64,000 nt of DNA from the NCBI GenBank assembly GCA_015698045.1, contig BLAL01000016.1, positions 248,001-312,000 on the forward strand. Direction: 5' to 3'. The position numbers were made by a program, and so were the translations under genes. Under the pieces are notes generated by a model. The model searched no databases. It had not been told where the DNA came from and saw only the letters and a program-made list of their open reading frames with translations. Shown here in pieces: positions 11,648 to 23,510 of the stretch (within the stretch, counting starts at the first letter, position 1; each line of letters starts with the position of its first letter). The stretch comes from Rhizophagus clarus (Eukaryota > Glomeromycota > Glomeromycetes > Glomerales > Glomeraceae).

Positions 11648-12130
11648 GTTATTTCTCTCTACAATAAACCTTGATGTAACAAAGAATATTATATAATGAA
11701 TTATTAATATGGGACAGATATTAACATATAAAAAAATTTTTAATTAACCAAATTTTATTAATTATGGACTATATACCATTATATGAAGTAAAAGTTACAA
11801 AACAGTATATATAAAAATGACTTTTTTTATAACAAATTTTTTCTATAACAAATTTTTTTTTAGTAAAACAAAGATTAATGATATACCAACAACCTTATGA
11901 TCATTTAATAAAAGAATAATTTTTTTTAAATATATAATATATAAAAGACACAGAATGTTTTTATAAAAGATGTTTAACAAATCATTTTAATAATGTCAAA
12001 ATATTAAATTTTGTTATCAATTTCATTAGCTTTATATTTATGCATCAGAATTAACTCCATCAGTATAATACCTATCTACTATCTATATTTTATTTAGCAT
12101 CTCTATAAAAATAAAAATAGAAAGTTTTTT

Positions 12131-12565
12131 AAAGAAAATAATAATAATACTTTTCCCAGCACTTCTTTACTTTAATTCCAAAAGTTTGGTTATGTTTTTC
12201 ATCTAGTAACACTATAAAAAAAAAAAATTTTAAATATCTTAATTAGAAATAATAATGAAAGACACCTTCCTCAACCTCCCTTATTTTAATTTCAAAAGTC
12301 TGATCATATTTTTTGTTTGGCAATACTACAAAAAAGAAGAAAAAAACTTAAATAACTTGATTAATTAGAAATAATGATGAAAAACATCTTCTTCAACCTC
12401 TCTTATCTTAATTTCATAAGTCCAATCATATTTTTCATCTGGCAACATTACAAAAAAGAAAAAAAAATAAATAATTAAAAAAAATACTGAAAAACACCCT
12501 CTTATTTTAATTCTAAAAGTTTGGTTTATGTTTTTCATTTAGTAATAGTATAAAAAAAAAAAGTT
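12131..12565. repeat. Tandem repeat, about 110-120 bp x 4
   Basis: Units start near 12131, 12249, 12371 and 12483. Shared landmarks are CTTATTTTAATTTC/TAAAAGT, TTTTTCATCTGG/TAGTAA and an A-rich end. The units are diverged and the first and last are less complete. Confidence 0.7.
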
Positions 12566-13543
12566 TTTTTTTTTTCTAGATCAGATATTCAGATTATTTG
12601 ATAGATTAGATTGGCAAGTCACATGACTATACCTTTATACTGGATAATTTGTTATACTATACTGAATAATTCATTATAGCATTAATGAATTTTTTATAAT
12701 AAAGGTCTAATCAGTCCAGACACTTACTTTGTTATATTGAGATGTGACTATACTGTGATATTAAAAAAGTTTACTAGAAAATTTTTAAATAAAATACTCC
12801 AATTTTTTTTCTTTATAATATTAAAATAAAAAAATATAAATATATTTATAAAAGCTAATTCATTTAACTGAAAGTTTTATAAAAAGTTTTAGTTTTTTTA
12901 TGTATTTACTAAACATTTGTATAAATATGCTATTTTATATAGGATGTTACAAATTATAACCAATCTAATCAAATTTCAATTGTCTATATAAACTTATTAT
13001 TAATTAGGATCATTTGAATTTGATAAATCTTGATATTTTATATATCACAAGAGTGATATTTAGTTTGATTATTTTAGCAATTTATATAGTTTTGGCAATT
13101 TTGACATGCTGAAACTATAGTTTTGATATTTTGGCAATTTTGACATGTCAAAACTATTTTGGCATTTCAGCATTTCAACATATTTTAATTTTAATATTTT
13201 GATATTGGCCTATTGAGTTTTGGCAGAAGATCAATTGATTAAAAAAATTAAGGTTGTGTATGTTTTATTCTTAGTTTCGTATATTTTTACTACTTGACAA
13301 TAAAAAGTTAAAAATAATACACTTTTTTTTTGAGATCTCAATAAAATGTTATAATTTTAACTGAAACATTTAGAAATAGTGTTTCTTTCTTTGACTATGT
13401 GTTATTTTCAAGTATATAATAAAATTTTATATAATTTTTTTGTATTTTAAGTAACTGATTCAAAATATTTTAAGAACTAGAGATACAAAAGTGATAAAAT
13501 TCACAAATTCACATCATGTATAGTTTCGTCATGTACCATCATG

Positions 13544-15645
13544 CAGAGACCTGAGAAAATTCTGATATCAAATCATAAATTTTTATCATGATAACGCCAA
13601 AAATTTCGATTTTATTCTAATATAAATTTTACTAATTGTAGTAAGAAAATTGCATTTATTTACCGCTATTTTGGTTATTAAAATACATCATAGTAAGAAA
13701 TTTAAGTGATTCCAGACTTAAGTTTTGTTTATCATCATTTAAAATTTTATTATATGCAGAAAAACTTCTTTCTACTGCACAGGAAGAGATTGGTAACCAT
13801 ATATAATTTTATGCTATTTTTTCTAAAAGTGAAAGTTGTAATGAAACTTTATCCCAAAATTCATTTAATTCAGAAAATTCTATAAGATTTAGATTTATAT
13901 TGACATAAATTAACCATTCTTGAATAAGAGATGTTGATGGATTAGCCAGTTCTCTAATAATCCGATAAGAATAGATATCTCTATTAGCAGTTGTTAATGT
14001 TAAAAATCATGGGTCAAAAACTTGTACAGTCCTAAATAAAGAATGTGCAGGATGTTGTAATACATGATCTTCAAGTTTTTTGTAAGCTGCATGATATGCT
14101 TGTTGAAATACTGGACAAAATGCCGTTAAAGGAGAATTAAATTTTTGTAATACTAAATCCATAATTGATCCAACATTAGTGATAGTTTTTCCTATAGTAA
14201 TTCGTACTTCAAGCTGTTGTAACCTTTGTTCAATAAATGGAAATATTGGTTTATTTTTTTGTTGGAAAAAATCAAGATCAGCTACAAATTGCTGTGCATT
14301 TTCCTGAATAAATGCTAAATATATTTCAATACGTCCATTGATTTGTTGATCTGTAAAAGCTGAATTTATCTTTTTAATCATTGGTGTTGAATTTTCTTTG
14401 CTTTCTTCATTATAAAATCTACGAATATAATCCAAATTTTGATATACATGAAATGCCATACGAAACCAAGTATTCTATCTTATTGTATTAGATAAAGGTA
14501 TATTTTTTGGATTAGATACTCCTTGACATTGAAGATATGATTTGTAACGTACTTTTTGACTTTTACTATAGACAAAAGTTTGTTTGATATTTGCTAGTAA
14601 TTGATGTACATCTTGAAAATAATTGATTGACACCCACGCCTCTCTAAAAAAAACATAAATATTAATAATTACTTTTAGATATATTAATAGCTTATATTAA
14701 ATAAAATATACTAACCCAATAAGATTTAATATATATGCTAAACATGGCAAATGGATTAATTGAGGCATTAATGGTTTCAATATATCTCGATAATACTTTT
14801 TCATATACACTGCTGAATCTGATGTAACTAATTGTGGCAGATCAAAAGAAATTCCCCATTGAACCAAAATTTGAATTATAAGTTGTCCAATTGTACAGTT
14901 ATTGACATTTTCTAAATAATCAACATGAACTAATTTTGTTACACCATTATAGCTAAAAAGTATATTAACTACACTTCGTGCCCTACAATCTGTAGTTTCA
15001 TCTACAATAATTGAAACACGTTTACCACAAAAATATTCTTTAAGTTGATTTACATGATCTTCAAATAATTTTGGTAAATAATCATGACGCAAAGCAACTG
15101 ATATTGGAATAAAGCCTCCTTCATTACAATTTTCACGCAACCAATTTTGAAGTTTATCTATTTTTTCTAATGGAATATCAGCTGTTACAAATGCATCTAC
15201 TAAATTATTTATAACAGGTTTTTTAATTTCAGATGCATTAAGGATAGTTTGGATAGTTGGTTGTCTTTTCTTTATTTGTTGTTTTTTTTTCTCTTTTTTA
15301 TTACGAAGATGTGTTTTAGAACCTATATGAGCAGTAATTGTGTTCTTTGTTTGAAAATTAATACTATGATCGCAAAAACAACACATAAGTTTTCCATTAT
15401 CCACAAAAAAGTCTTCAGGGAATTCTCGTGCATGCGAAGCAGCAGTAACTGTTGAAGTTGGTGGCATTTTGATTAAAAAAAAATTTTAAGGGGTGAAAAT
15501 GAAATTTAAATACGCTAATCCATATTTATGATTGGCTAATTATCACGTGTTGGAATAAAATTACCAAAATTTATGAAAATTCATTATACAGCAAAAATTC
15601 CAATTTATTCATTTATTATAAAAATGGAATTTTCTCAGGTCTCTG
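13544..15645 (-). mobile_element. hAT transposon, complete, 19-bp perfect inverted repeats
   Basis: Both ends carry CAGAGACCTGAGAAAATTC in inverted orientation (13544-13562 and 15627-15645), without mismatch. The flanks are an exact 8-bp direct repeat, CCATCATG (13536-13543 and 15646-15653), the length expected for hAT elements. The 2102-bp interior holds one transposase gene on the minus strand with one intron. Perfect ends and duplication indicate a fairly recent insertion, although the gene has three stops. Confidence 0.93.
13656..15467 (-). pseudogene. hAT transposase with BED-type zinc finger, three nonsense codons
   Basis: Exons are 15467-14716 and 14643-13656, with an intron GTTAGT...TTTTAG of 72 nt that keeps phase. 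Residues 29-53 form a zinc finger (C29, C32, H47, H53) like the BED/CGGBP1 type. A DETTD motif near residue 157 fits the hAT catalytic core, followed by SDSA and an LPCLAYILNLIG stretch before the intron. The C-terminal hAT dimerisation region (SSCAVERSFSAYNKI) lies near 13750-13795, and TAA at 13656 is a plausible natural end. The frame is open except for TAG at 14475, TGA at 14007 and TAA at 13809. The three stops make it a pseudogene unless they are sequencing errors or read through. Confidence 0.85.
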
Positions 15646-15653
15646 CCATCATG

Positions 15654-16734
15654 GCATGATTATATCATATCATAATTATCACAATAAGATTATTGATGAT
15701 TTTGGATTTTTGCACATCTATAGTAAATCATCGATTTTTTTTATGAAAAACTGCTCGGATCTAATTTATCTGATCGTGTTTTCTGACCCCTGGACAGATC
15801 AGCTATAAACTCCCTACGCCCGTAAATGGTTGTCTTCTCATTGTAATCTGTGACTATGAAATTATACAAACTTTAAAACTCGAAAATAGATCGATTATCA
15901 TCTTACGTACTGGAATTTCGCAGAGAATTTGACGGTTCATTCTCTCTCGCACAACTATTGGCGGACATGATAGAAAAGTAATCACCAAATAATATATTAA
16001 TCCTTTAAACTATGATCTCGATATCCCAATGTCGTATCTCGTCTTGCACGTTACCGATAATTTAACGCAAAAAGAATAAAACTAGTAGCTACTTAGAATA
16101 TAACCTTCGACAAGCCATCTCTTCCTGCTTTATCTTGCTTGTTATTATATACAAGTTTGTGATATTTTTATACATCATTAAATGAAAAAGAAATATATCT
16201 AGCAAAAGAGCTAGTTTCGAAGGAAAAGGGGGAAAATGTAGTTATAGAATAAAAACCGTTTAACCGCCATCGCGAATTCATTGCGACATCGGCACATAAA
16301 CAGCAAATTGTTTCTTTTACTCTAATATCAAATTAAAAAGACAAATACGACAATTTCAAATTTTAGTAGTTAAATATCTCTGAAAATGCAAATTCACGTC
16401 AACACATTCAATAATCCATGAAATATGGCTGTTATATTTATCTGAAACCAGGTTTCGGGACACTTTGAGCGATAACCGATTAATTCATTCTTTTTCGTTA
16501 AATTGCAGGAATTTATCTTTTATTTTAAGGAATTCCTTAATATTTTTTCAAGAAATCTTTATTCTTTAGCCAAATCCGGGTTTGAACTTTGAACTTGCGC
16601 AAAGCCATAAAATTTATTTTATCTTCATATTTAATAATTACAAGTAATTAAGCTGATCTATTACAACATTTATGGCTTATGAGGTGGCTTTTATATCTTG
16701 TAATTAATAAAAGTAATGACTCGAAAATGACAAT
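15654..16734. other. Intergenic DNA between the hAT element and the first gene block
   Basis: No gene or repeat that I can support. Composition is less A/T-biased than in the gene-free tracts further on. Confidence 0.4.
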
Positions 16735-17472
16735 TTAGACATCAGATACGCGAGCAGAAAGTTCTCTTTTATAAGATCTGATGACAATATACAAGTAAAC
16801 CTATGAAAGAAAATCTGAGAAAAAGATGAAAAAGTAAAAAAGAAAAAAAAATCTAAAGCATAAAGCTTACCTCAATAATTAAACCAATAATAAAATTAAT
16901 AAACCAACTTACAAAAGGAAATTTATAATTACAAACTTGAGTATTGTTAGGATTCGCTCTTTCACAATTTCCTTTATCATTAGCAGCAGCAATAGATAAT
17001 GAAACAACCGATAAGATGCTCATTATTACACTAAATATTATGCTATAAAGAAAAAATTTTGCGAATAATCCTACTCTATCAGGGATCTCATTATAAATAC
17101 CATGAGCACCATAAAATGCAATTAGAGCTACGAATAAATAAAGCACGCCGACAACTCTCGTGTAAATTGCTAAAGATTTTTTTCAAATAAAACGATTTTA
17201 AAGCCATCTAAATTCATTTAAAGCCATGTTTCTTGTCGAATAACTTACATCCAAAATCAGTGAATCCTGCTGTTAATAAATAAAGAATACCAAGATAAAA
17301 ATTCCAAATGAAAATCCATGCCGCAACGATGAAAGCTCCAATTCGGAGAGGAACGCAGAAACTATTTAAGAATATTGTAAACTTATTTGATAAAATTTTC
17401 CTTTTCTCTCATATTTCTTTTTAAAATATATTACCAACAATGGTCAACTTTAACTTTGTTAAATTTATCCAT
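16735..17472 (-). CDS. Four-span membrane protein, LAPTM4-like, 171 residues
   Basis: Exons (minus): 17472-17435, 17361-17249, 17169-16871, 16800-16735; all introns are GT-AG and the frame holds to TAA at 16735. The start MDKFNKVKVDHCC leads into CCFCVPLRIG, a Cys-rich entry before the first membrane span, as in LAPTM4/5-like and related fungal four-span proteins. Hydrophobic spans follow at about residues 20-45, 58-77, 85-108 and 130-155. A luminal or extracellular loop with two cysteines (NCERANPNNTQVC) lies between spans 3 and 4 and holds a possible N-glycosylation site (NNT). The short tail is basic (RSYKREL). Likely an endosomal, vacuolar or plasma-membrane protein; function is unknown. 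It is divergent from the FMN-binding gene, 493 bp away. Confidence 0.85.
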
Positions 17473-17873
17473 TTCGATTCAAAAAGCAGATTCGATTAAT
17501 AATTTAGTTTGCGACAAAAAAAAAATTTTTAGTATTTATGTTAATGTAAATTTAACGGGAATTTACTTAAGTGATGTAAAAATTCTAGTTATATCCGGTT
17601 AGCAGTTTGAAACTAGTTAAACCGGACAATTATGTCATTTTGAATCGTTTTTAAAATTTATTAGACTTTGACAGACAAGAATTGTTTTATTACACTTAAT
17701 AATTGTAAACAATATTCCGGTCCGGGCATGTCCTAAACTATAATTATCCAGAGCCCTTGAACACATGAAACATTGAAACAACGTAGATATATGAAGGAAA
17801 CAAAAAATTTGAATTTATATCAAAATTAAATTCGTGTAACATTAACTATTGAAAACAATGATTTTCGTATTAG

Positions 17874-17885
17874 TATATAAAAAGG
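17874..17885 (+). promoter_or_regulatory. TATA box of the FMN-binding gene
   Basis: TATATAAAAAGG lies 81 bp before the ATG at 17966, followed by a C/T-rich tract (17900-17955), a common fungal promoter layout. Confidence 0.5.
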
Positions 17886-17965
17886 TTCATGCTAATTGAT
17901 TTTCTTTTCTAAAATTCTCGACTTTCCTTTACAAATTTTTTTTTTTTTATAATTGTTTGATCAAA

Positions 17966-18904
17966 ATGGATACGTGGAATCAATTACTGCAACAAAGTCA
18001 TAAGAAAAATTATCGAAGTATTGGTGGGTTTCTCTTACAATCGAATATGTAATATTTTTTTCGTGCACCCGTAATGAATATGTTGTAAAATCTAATGTTT
18101 ATTTATCAGTTTATGTACAAATGACAAATCTCCGAAGAAATGGAGAACCTTCATTACACAATATAAGATTTCAAGATTTTGTTAAAAATGATTCAAGACA
18201 TTTATTATTTTTGATGGCATTTAATGATAACCATTTACATGGTGATATTAAATCAAATCCTAGTGCTCAATTAAGCTGGTAAGTTTCAATTCTCTTTGCA
18301 AAAGGAAAATTTGAGATCACAATTCATTTTTTTTCCCTTTTTTTCTCAAAATATATTATACTGCAGGCAAATGCCAACAACAAAAGAAATTTATAATTTA
18401 TTTGGAAGATTTTATATTATTGCATCACCAAAAAAAATAACAAGATTCCCCCCACCTAAACTTGGTACGGAATTAATGAATTCAGAAATATCTGCTCATG
18501 AACATTGGGAATCAGTTAGAAGACAAGTTTGGTCATCATTATCATCACAAATCCGTGCAACATTTGCATGGCCTCCATCAGGAGAAATACCAAAACATGG
18601 AGATGAAGCATTTAAATGTCTCAAGTTAGATTGTATGCTCGACAGAAACATTGGTTTAGATCATCCTGATAAAGTTAATCATGAATTTGCTTTCGATAAT
18701 TTTTGCTTGCTAGTTTTTAGAGTTAATGAGGTCATAAGGCTTGAATACGGAATTTTTCCTCCAAAGAGAATGGTAAGCATTCTTTTTTAACAACAACAAC
18801 AGCAACAACAACAACAATTATAATAACTTTTCAATGCATTTTTTATTTAATAGATTTATAGGCTTGTCAATAATGAATGGATAGAAGAAGAAACGAATCC
18901 ATAA
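17966..18904 (+). CDS. Alr4036-type FMN-binding pyridoxamine phosphate oxidase-like protein, 227 residues
   Basis: Exons: 17966-18023, 18110-18278, 18367-18772, 18854-18904; introns are GT-AG (donors GTGGGT, GTAAGT, GTAAGC) and the frame holds to TAA at 18902. The pattern fits the Pyridox_oxase_2 (Alr4036) family: an early W (residue 4), LRRNGEPSLHNIRFQDF (strand before the FMN site), HGDIKSNPSAQLSW (the usual K..Q/D-I..NP....W flavin-site strand), a GRFYII strand and a W..L..Q.R..F.WP.PG-like stretch (WSSLSSQIRATFAWPPSG), then a C-terminal RL.N..W..E end. Probably cytosolic and FMN-binding. The family includes uncharacterised fungal proteins, and real pyridoxamine phosphate oxidase activity should not be assumed. 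Confidence 0.85.
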
Positions 18905-19110
18905 ATAATAATATATTAGACATCAAACCAATTTTTAGTAAGAGGGTTTAGTTTTTATTTGAACAATTATACCGTCTTTATCACGTACCGCTTTCGTAGA
19001 TTTAATTTCGGGCGCTAGAGAAGTTTTATTCTATTCATGTGAAGTTGATTTTCACATAGATAGTAATAAAGCATTAAAACATTAGACCATATTTATAAAA
19101 TTTATAAAAT

Positions 19111-19603
19111 TTATAAAATAAATTTATTTACCCATTTAGTTTCATTATCCAAGGTTTTTATACATTTTTGTACATTTTCCTTTGTAATAAACCATTTCTC
19201 AATCAAAGTTTCTTCATTATTAGAATTGAATTTGAATTTTAATGAATTCCATTCTGAATTATCAAGTTTTTTAAGTATTATTACAATATTCAAAGAAGAA
19301 ATCGAATAGGTATTTAATGAAAAGTTAGTAGGTGGATGAAGAATCGTGAAAATGAGATCATTAGAGGATGATGATGTGTTTGATAAAATGTTTGTCTGCC
19401 AAAAAAATGTAATTTATGAATCAAAAAAAAAAATATAATTTAATTAACAAAATAATTTTAAAATGGTAAACAATACATACGGATTCTGATCGAAAATCAA
19501 TCCTAAAAGATCTGTCTTTGTCATCTGAAGATAAATCATAAATTATTGTGGTACGGGTTGATTTTTGTTGAAATTTGATACGATCTTGAAAATTCGACTG
19601 CAT
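19111..19603 (-). CDS. Small protein, CS/p23-like fold suspected, 135 residues
   Basis: Two exons (minus), 19603-19481 and 19395-19111, join in phase 0 across a GTATGT...GGCAG intron and end in TAA. The C-terminal half reads LNIVIILKKLDNSEWNSLKF, which resembles the last strands of CS domains (vEI.LkK...W..L) seen in Sgt1, CHORD and p23 proteins. The aromatic start of a typical CS domain is not obvious, so the match is weak. Ser-rich loop in the middle (TSSSSND). It shares a 219-bp promoter with ERG27 on the other strand. If the match is right, an Hsp90 co-chaperone-like role would be plausible; otherwise hypothetical. Confidence 0.65.
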
Positions 19604-19822
19604 TTTATTTCATTCTAATTCCAATTGAACGTGTATCAGTTACAAATTAATATAAAAATTTGATGATTATATCCAATCATTTAAGCTTAAAATCATGGGT
19701 TAATGGTTCGTGTTTGTACAATTTTTTAAACTTAAAAAAAAAAGTTCAAGTTCATGAAAGAAAAACTGGATAAAAAACGAAATAAGCGAAAAAAGAAACG
19801 AAAGAAACAAACCTATAAAAAT

Positions 19823-21244
19823 ATGTCGACCGTCAAAATTGCGATAATTACTGGTGCAAATAGGTGAGATTTTAATTTATAATTACGTCATTAATTCATT
19901 AATTTTCATTTGAAGGTATTTTTTAGCGGAATAGGTTATGGAGTTGCACAGAGGTTACTGGACCATTCGACAAAAAATTCTAATGAACAATTCAAGATTG
20001 TTCTCGCTTGTCGAAACAAAACGCGAGCTACTGATGCTCAAAACGCATTATTGAAAGAATTTCCAGGAGGTCTTGTTGAAATAGTTCTTGTAGACTTGAG
20101 CTCAGTCAAATGTGTGTTCGAATGTTGTAAAGAAGTGAAAAAAAGGTATTTAATTTTTTTTTAATTTTAATTATATTGAAATATTAAAAATTATTATTTT
20201 GTCTGAATTTATCGAATTTATATCGTTAGATTTAGTCGAATTGATCTAATATTTTGTAACGCGGGAATTTTACCGTGTTCATATATTGATTGGTGGGTAA
20301 TAGCTAAACAACTTGTTTTTAGTCCTACAGCATTATTGTCGAGAACAGATGCTTTGGTTCAACCCGTAGGAATAACTACGACTGAAGATTTAGGCGAAAC
20401 CTTCGCTTGTAATGTATTTGGACATTATGTTATGGTAAATAATTAATTAATTACTATATTTATGGTTACATCACGATTAGTATTGAGTCAACTCTTTTTT
20501 TTTTTCTTAGATTCGTGAGCTCGAAAACTTACTAATTAAAACAAAAGATTCTCGCATTATTTGGACGAGTTCATGTACAGCTACGAAAGAACATTTTAAT
20601 TCGGAAGATTATCAGGCTATTAAATCGTAATAAACCTTTTTTATGTTTTTATGAAAAAGAAAAAGGAAAATTTGAATAACATTCTAAATTTACTTTTGCA
20701 TTTCTTGTTCTTAGAAATGTTCCCTATGAAGCATCTAAACGAATGACGGATTTAATTAGCATTAAACTTAATTCTCGTTTAAACAAACATGATATTTATA
20801 GTTTTACAACTCATCCGGGAGTTGCTGCTACAAATATTGTACGAGACCATCTTGGTTGGGTCATGGGTTACGGAATGCAAATAGGATTCTACGCGGTAAA
20901 TATTATATCTAAAAAAAAATATAATTTTTTTTTATTACATATATACATATATATTTCATTTATAAAATTTTTTGCTATAGGCACGAACTTTTTTAGGAAT
21001 GAGAAATCAAACTGTCACCAATTGGAATGGGTCATATTCTAATTACCACGTTGCAACTCAACCTATTGATCTTTTAAAAAATGACTATGTGAAGAAATTT
21101 TGTAGTTATTGTAATCGTTTTGGTGAAGCATATGTTGATACTGATGATATTGAAGGTTATAATGAAGTTGAGGCAGAAGTTTTAGTCAATAAGTTGGATA
21201 AATTATTAGATGAATTTCGTGTCAAGTACAATAATAAATCTTAA
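19823..21244 (+). CDS. ERG27: 3-keto-steroid reductase (sterol biosynthesis), 341 residues
   Basis: Six exons: 19823-19863, 19927-20145, 20230-20434, 20511-20626, 20715-20895, 20981-21244; the frame holds from ATG to TAA. It is a short-chain dehydrogenase: TGANSGIGYG (residues 10-19, cofactor site), FCNAG (95-99), the catalytic Ser in WTSS (near 175) and YEASK (Tyr198, Lys202). Erg27 homologues reduce the C3 ketone during removal of the two C4 methyl groups, with NADPH, next to Erg25, Erg26 and Erg28 at the ER and lipid droplets. Length and the long insertion after NAG (about 100-140, SYIDWWVIAKQLVF) fit Erg27/HSD17B7 rather than generic reductases. Exon 1 codes only 13 residues; a second AG (19914-19915) upstream of the used acceptor would put the frame out. 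Confidence 0.9.
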
Positions 21245-21541
21245 ATTTAGAACTTTATTTTAACTGTATGACTGTATGATTGTAATTTACATTGAAAAAA
21301 AATACATTGATTTTTAATTAAAGATTTAATTTTGAGGAAAATTCCCCATTTGGAAATTCAAATTGTGATCGAATTAAGATCGGAGAAATTGTGTAACTTT
21401 TACTTATATCGTTTACATTCGACATGTGGCTTTAAGCTATTCCCTAATTACAGTATAGCACTATAGCCCGACCAAAGATCGAAACAAGCTGTACATATAC
21501 ATTTTTTCACTCTCGAGAACTAAAAAAACCAAACGAATAAA

Positions 21542-22409
21542 ATGGTAAGCTAGAAAAGAGGTTTTCCAACAGTTATAAAATAAAAATAACGTTTCTTTCC
21601 TAAAACAAAGACTTTATTCGGTTTATTAGGCTAGTCCCAATGAATCTGATAACACAAATACCGGCGAAGAAACGGCCACAACCACTGTTACAACCAATAA
21701 TGGCCCTGTCCCTTCAAACAATGGCGACGCTGCTACTTCTAATGATACAGCGGACGAACTAACTACAGGAAGTGTAGATGCTTCAGAGTGGGAATCTCGA
21801 ATTTCCCGATCCCGTAGAATGGTTTATTATTATAATCGTAGAACTAAAGAAAGCACTTGGGACCTTCCCCCGGGAATTGATCCTAAAGACATTAAGGGAT
21901 ATGCGAACAATCAAGATCCACAAAATATTGACCCATTAGAAGGTGGAGATGGTCGTATCAGAGCTAGTCATTTGTTAGTAAAACATGATAAAAGTAGACG
22001 TCCTAGTTCTTGGAAAGAGGTTTGTATTTAGACAATTAATTTATTTATTTTAATTCAATTTATTTTATATTATCTCTCTGCTTATTTATTTGCATATTTT
22101 TTGATATGAATTCTTATTGATCCTCATTAATTTTTTTTTTAGCCCAACATAACTAGAACCAAAGACGAAGCCTTGGCTTTAATTAAATCCTACCATTCAC
22201 GTATCATTTCTGGCGAGATTACTCTTGGTGAGCTTGCTATTACTGAGTCTGATTGTTCAAGTGCAAAACGCAATGGTGATTTGGGATATTTCGGTAAAGG
22301 ACAAATGCAGCCCTCATTCGAGGAGGCTGCTTTTAAACTTAAAGTTGGTGAACTGAGCGAACCAGTTTGGAGTGATAGTGGAGTTCACTTGATTCTTAGA
22401 ACAGATTAA
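21542..22409 (+). CDS. ESS1: Pin1/Ess1-type prolyl isomerase (WW + parvulin), 219 residues
   Basis: Exons: 21542-21544 (only the ATG), 21630-22019, 22143-22409. An N-terminal tail of about 50 residues rich in N, T, S precedes a WW domain (W55, YYY 67-69, W78, P81). The parvulin domain has all catalytic and substrate residues known from Pin1: His115, Cys169, Ser210 and His213, and the phosphate-binding basic set Lys119, Arg124, Arg125. The protein should bind and isomerise phospho-Ser/Thr-Pro bonds, for example in the RNA polymerase II tail and cell-cycle proteins, in the nucleus. It is longer than yeast Ess1 (170) and human Pin1 (163) mainly by its tail. Start choice rests on the ATG plus intron at 21545-21629; an internal Met64-65 would lack the first WW tryptophan. 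Confidence 0.92.
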
Positions 22410-23510
22410 TATTTTCTTTGAGATTCTCTAAAAATACAAGCCGACGAGCAAACAAAAATTTTCGAGGTTCAAGGTACAATCATTAAAATATTTGTATTTT
22501 TTTTTTTTTTTTTTAATCATTGAGATTCAAAATTTTTCAGGTATCTAAAAGTTCCTCTTTTTTTTAATCAATTAGAAAATTATATCAAAGAATCTGAATA
22601 AAAATATTTATCAATTCGTACACATTTAAAAAATTTGTGAAAATGTAGTATTATATTCGAACTACTTCAATAATTGTATTCTTCATACAAAAAATTTGTA
22701 TTAAATTTTAAAATAAATTGATATCATATATTTTTTTTTTAATTAATTTAATTGTTAATATGGTGCAAGTTGTACAGTTTAAGAATCACGTGTTTCATCA
22801 TCAAAATTAAAATAATATAATCGTTGATTCACTTGCAAATTCGGGACTGGTTATTTATACAACGTCAAGTTATCTTCACTCAAGCGCCTGGACCCCCCTC
22901 ATATTTCTAATAATATAGATTACAATTTTTTTTATTTAAATAATGTAGGTTTTTCCTCTTCCTTTTTTTTTTTTTTTTAAATTACCTTTTGATATTTCTC
23001 CTTTTGGATCTCCTTTTAGTAATTATAGATGAGCGTAAGCCAAGCCTATTAGCGCGTCTAAAATAAAAAGCGGGGTGCTCCATTTTGGGTTTACTATCAA
23101 TAATAGTTGAGAATTTCTGATTCGTTTGTACACGTTCTCATTTTAAGGAATTGATGTAACTGTGTCTTGTCTTTAAAATAAAATACCAGTTTCAAAGTTG
23201 TTTTCTGGTATGTTATGTTTTCTTATTTTTTCGCTTGCACGACTTGTGCGATATGTGACTTGCATGAAACGCGAAACGCGGAACCGAAACAACGATCTTT
23301 CATCTTCTGAGAAAAATGTTACACAAAACACAAAACACATGGGTGAGATATTTTCGTGTAACATTGATGAAAAAAACGCGAACTATAATCGCGTCTTTTA
23401 ATTATGTAATTATTAAATCACATGTAAAGAGATATATATATAAAGCCAGTTAAAAAACCAACTTTCTGTTCTTCTAGTCTTTTCAAGAAAATGTTCAAAT
23501 TATAAACAGA
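22410..23510. other. Intergenic: PIN1 3' region and ECO1 promoter
   Basis: No gene seen. T runs at 22499-22514 and 22965-22979. A TATA-like TATATAAAG at 23437-23445 lies 66 bp before the ECO1 start and is the best promoter candidate. Confidence 0.45.

Larger units (their letters stand above)
11099..13535. other. AT-rich, gene-free DNA with old repeat copies
   Basis: No gene seen. It contains a 62-bp direct repeat (11586-11647 and 12675-12736), a four-unit tandem repeat (12131-12565), long A/T runs, and near 13085-13160 a duplicated GGCAATTTTGACATG word with a 16-bp perfect palindrome at 13138-13153. Confidence 0.5.
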
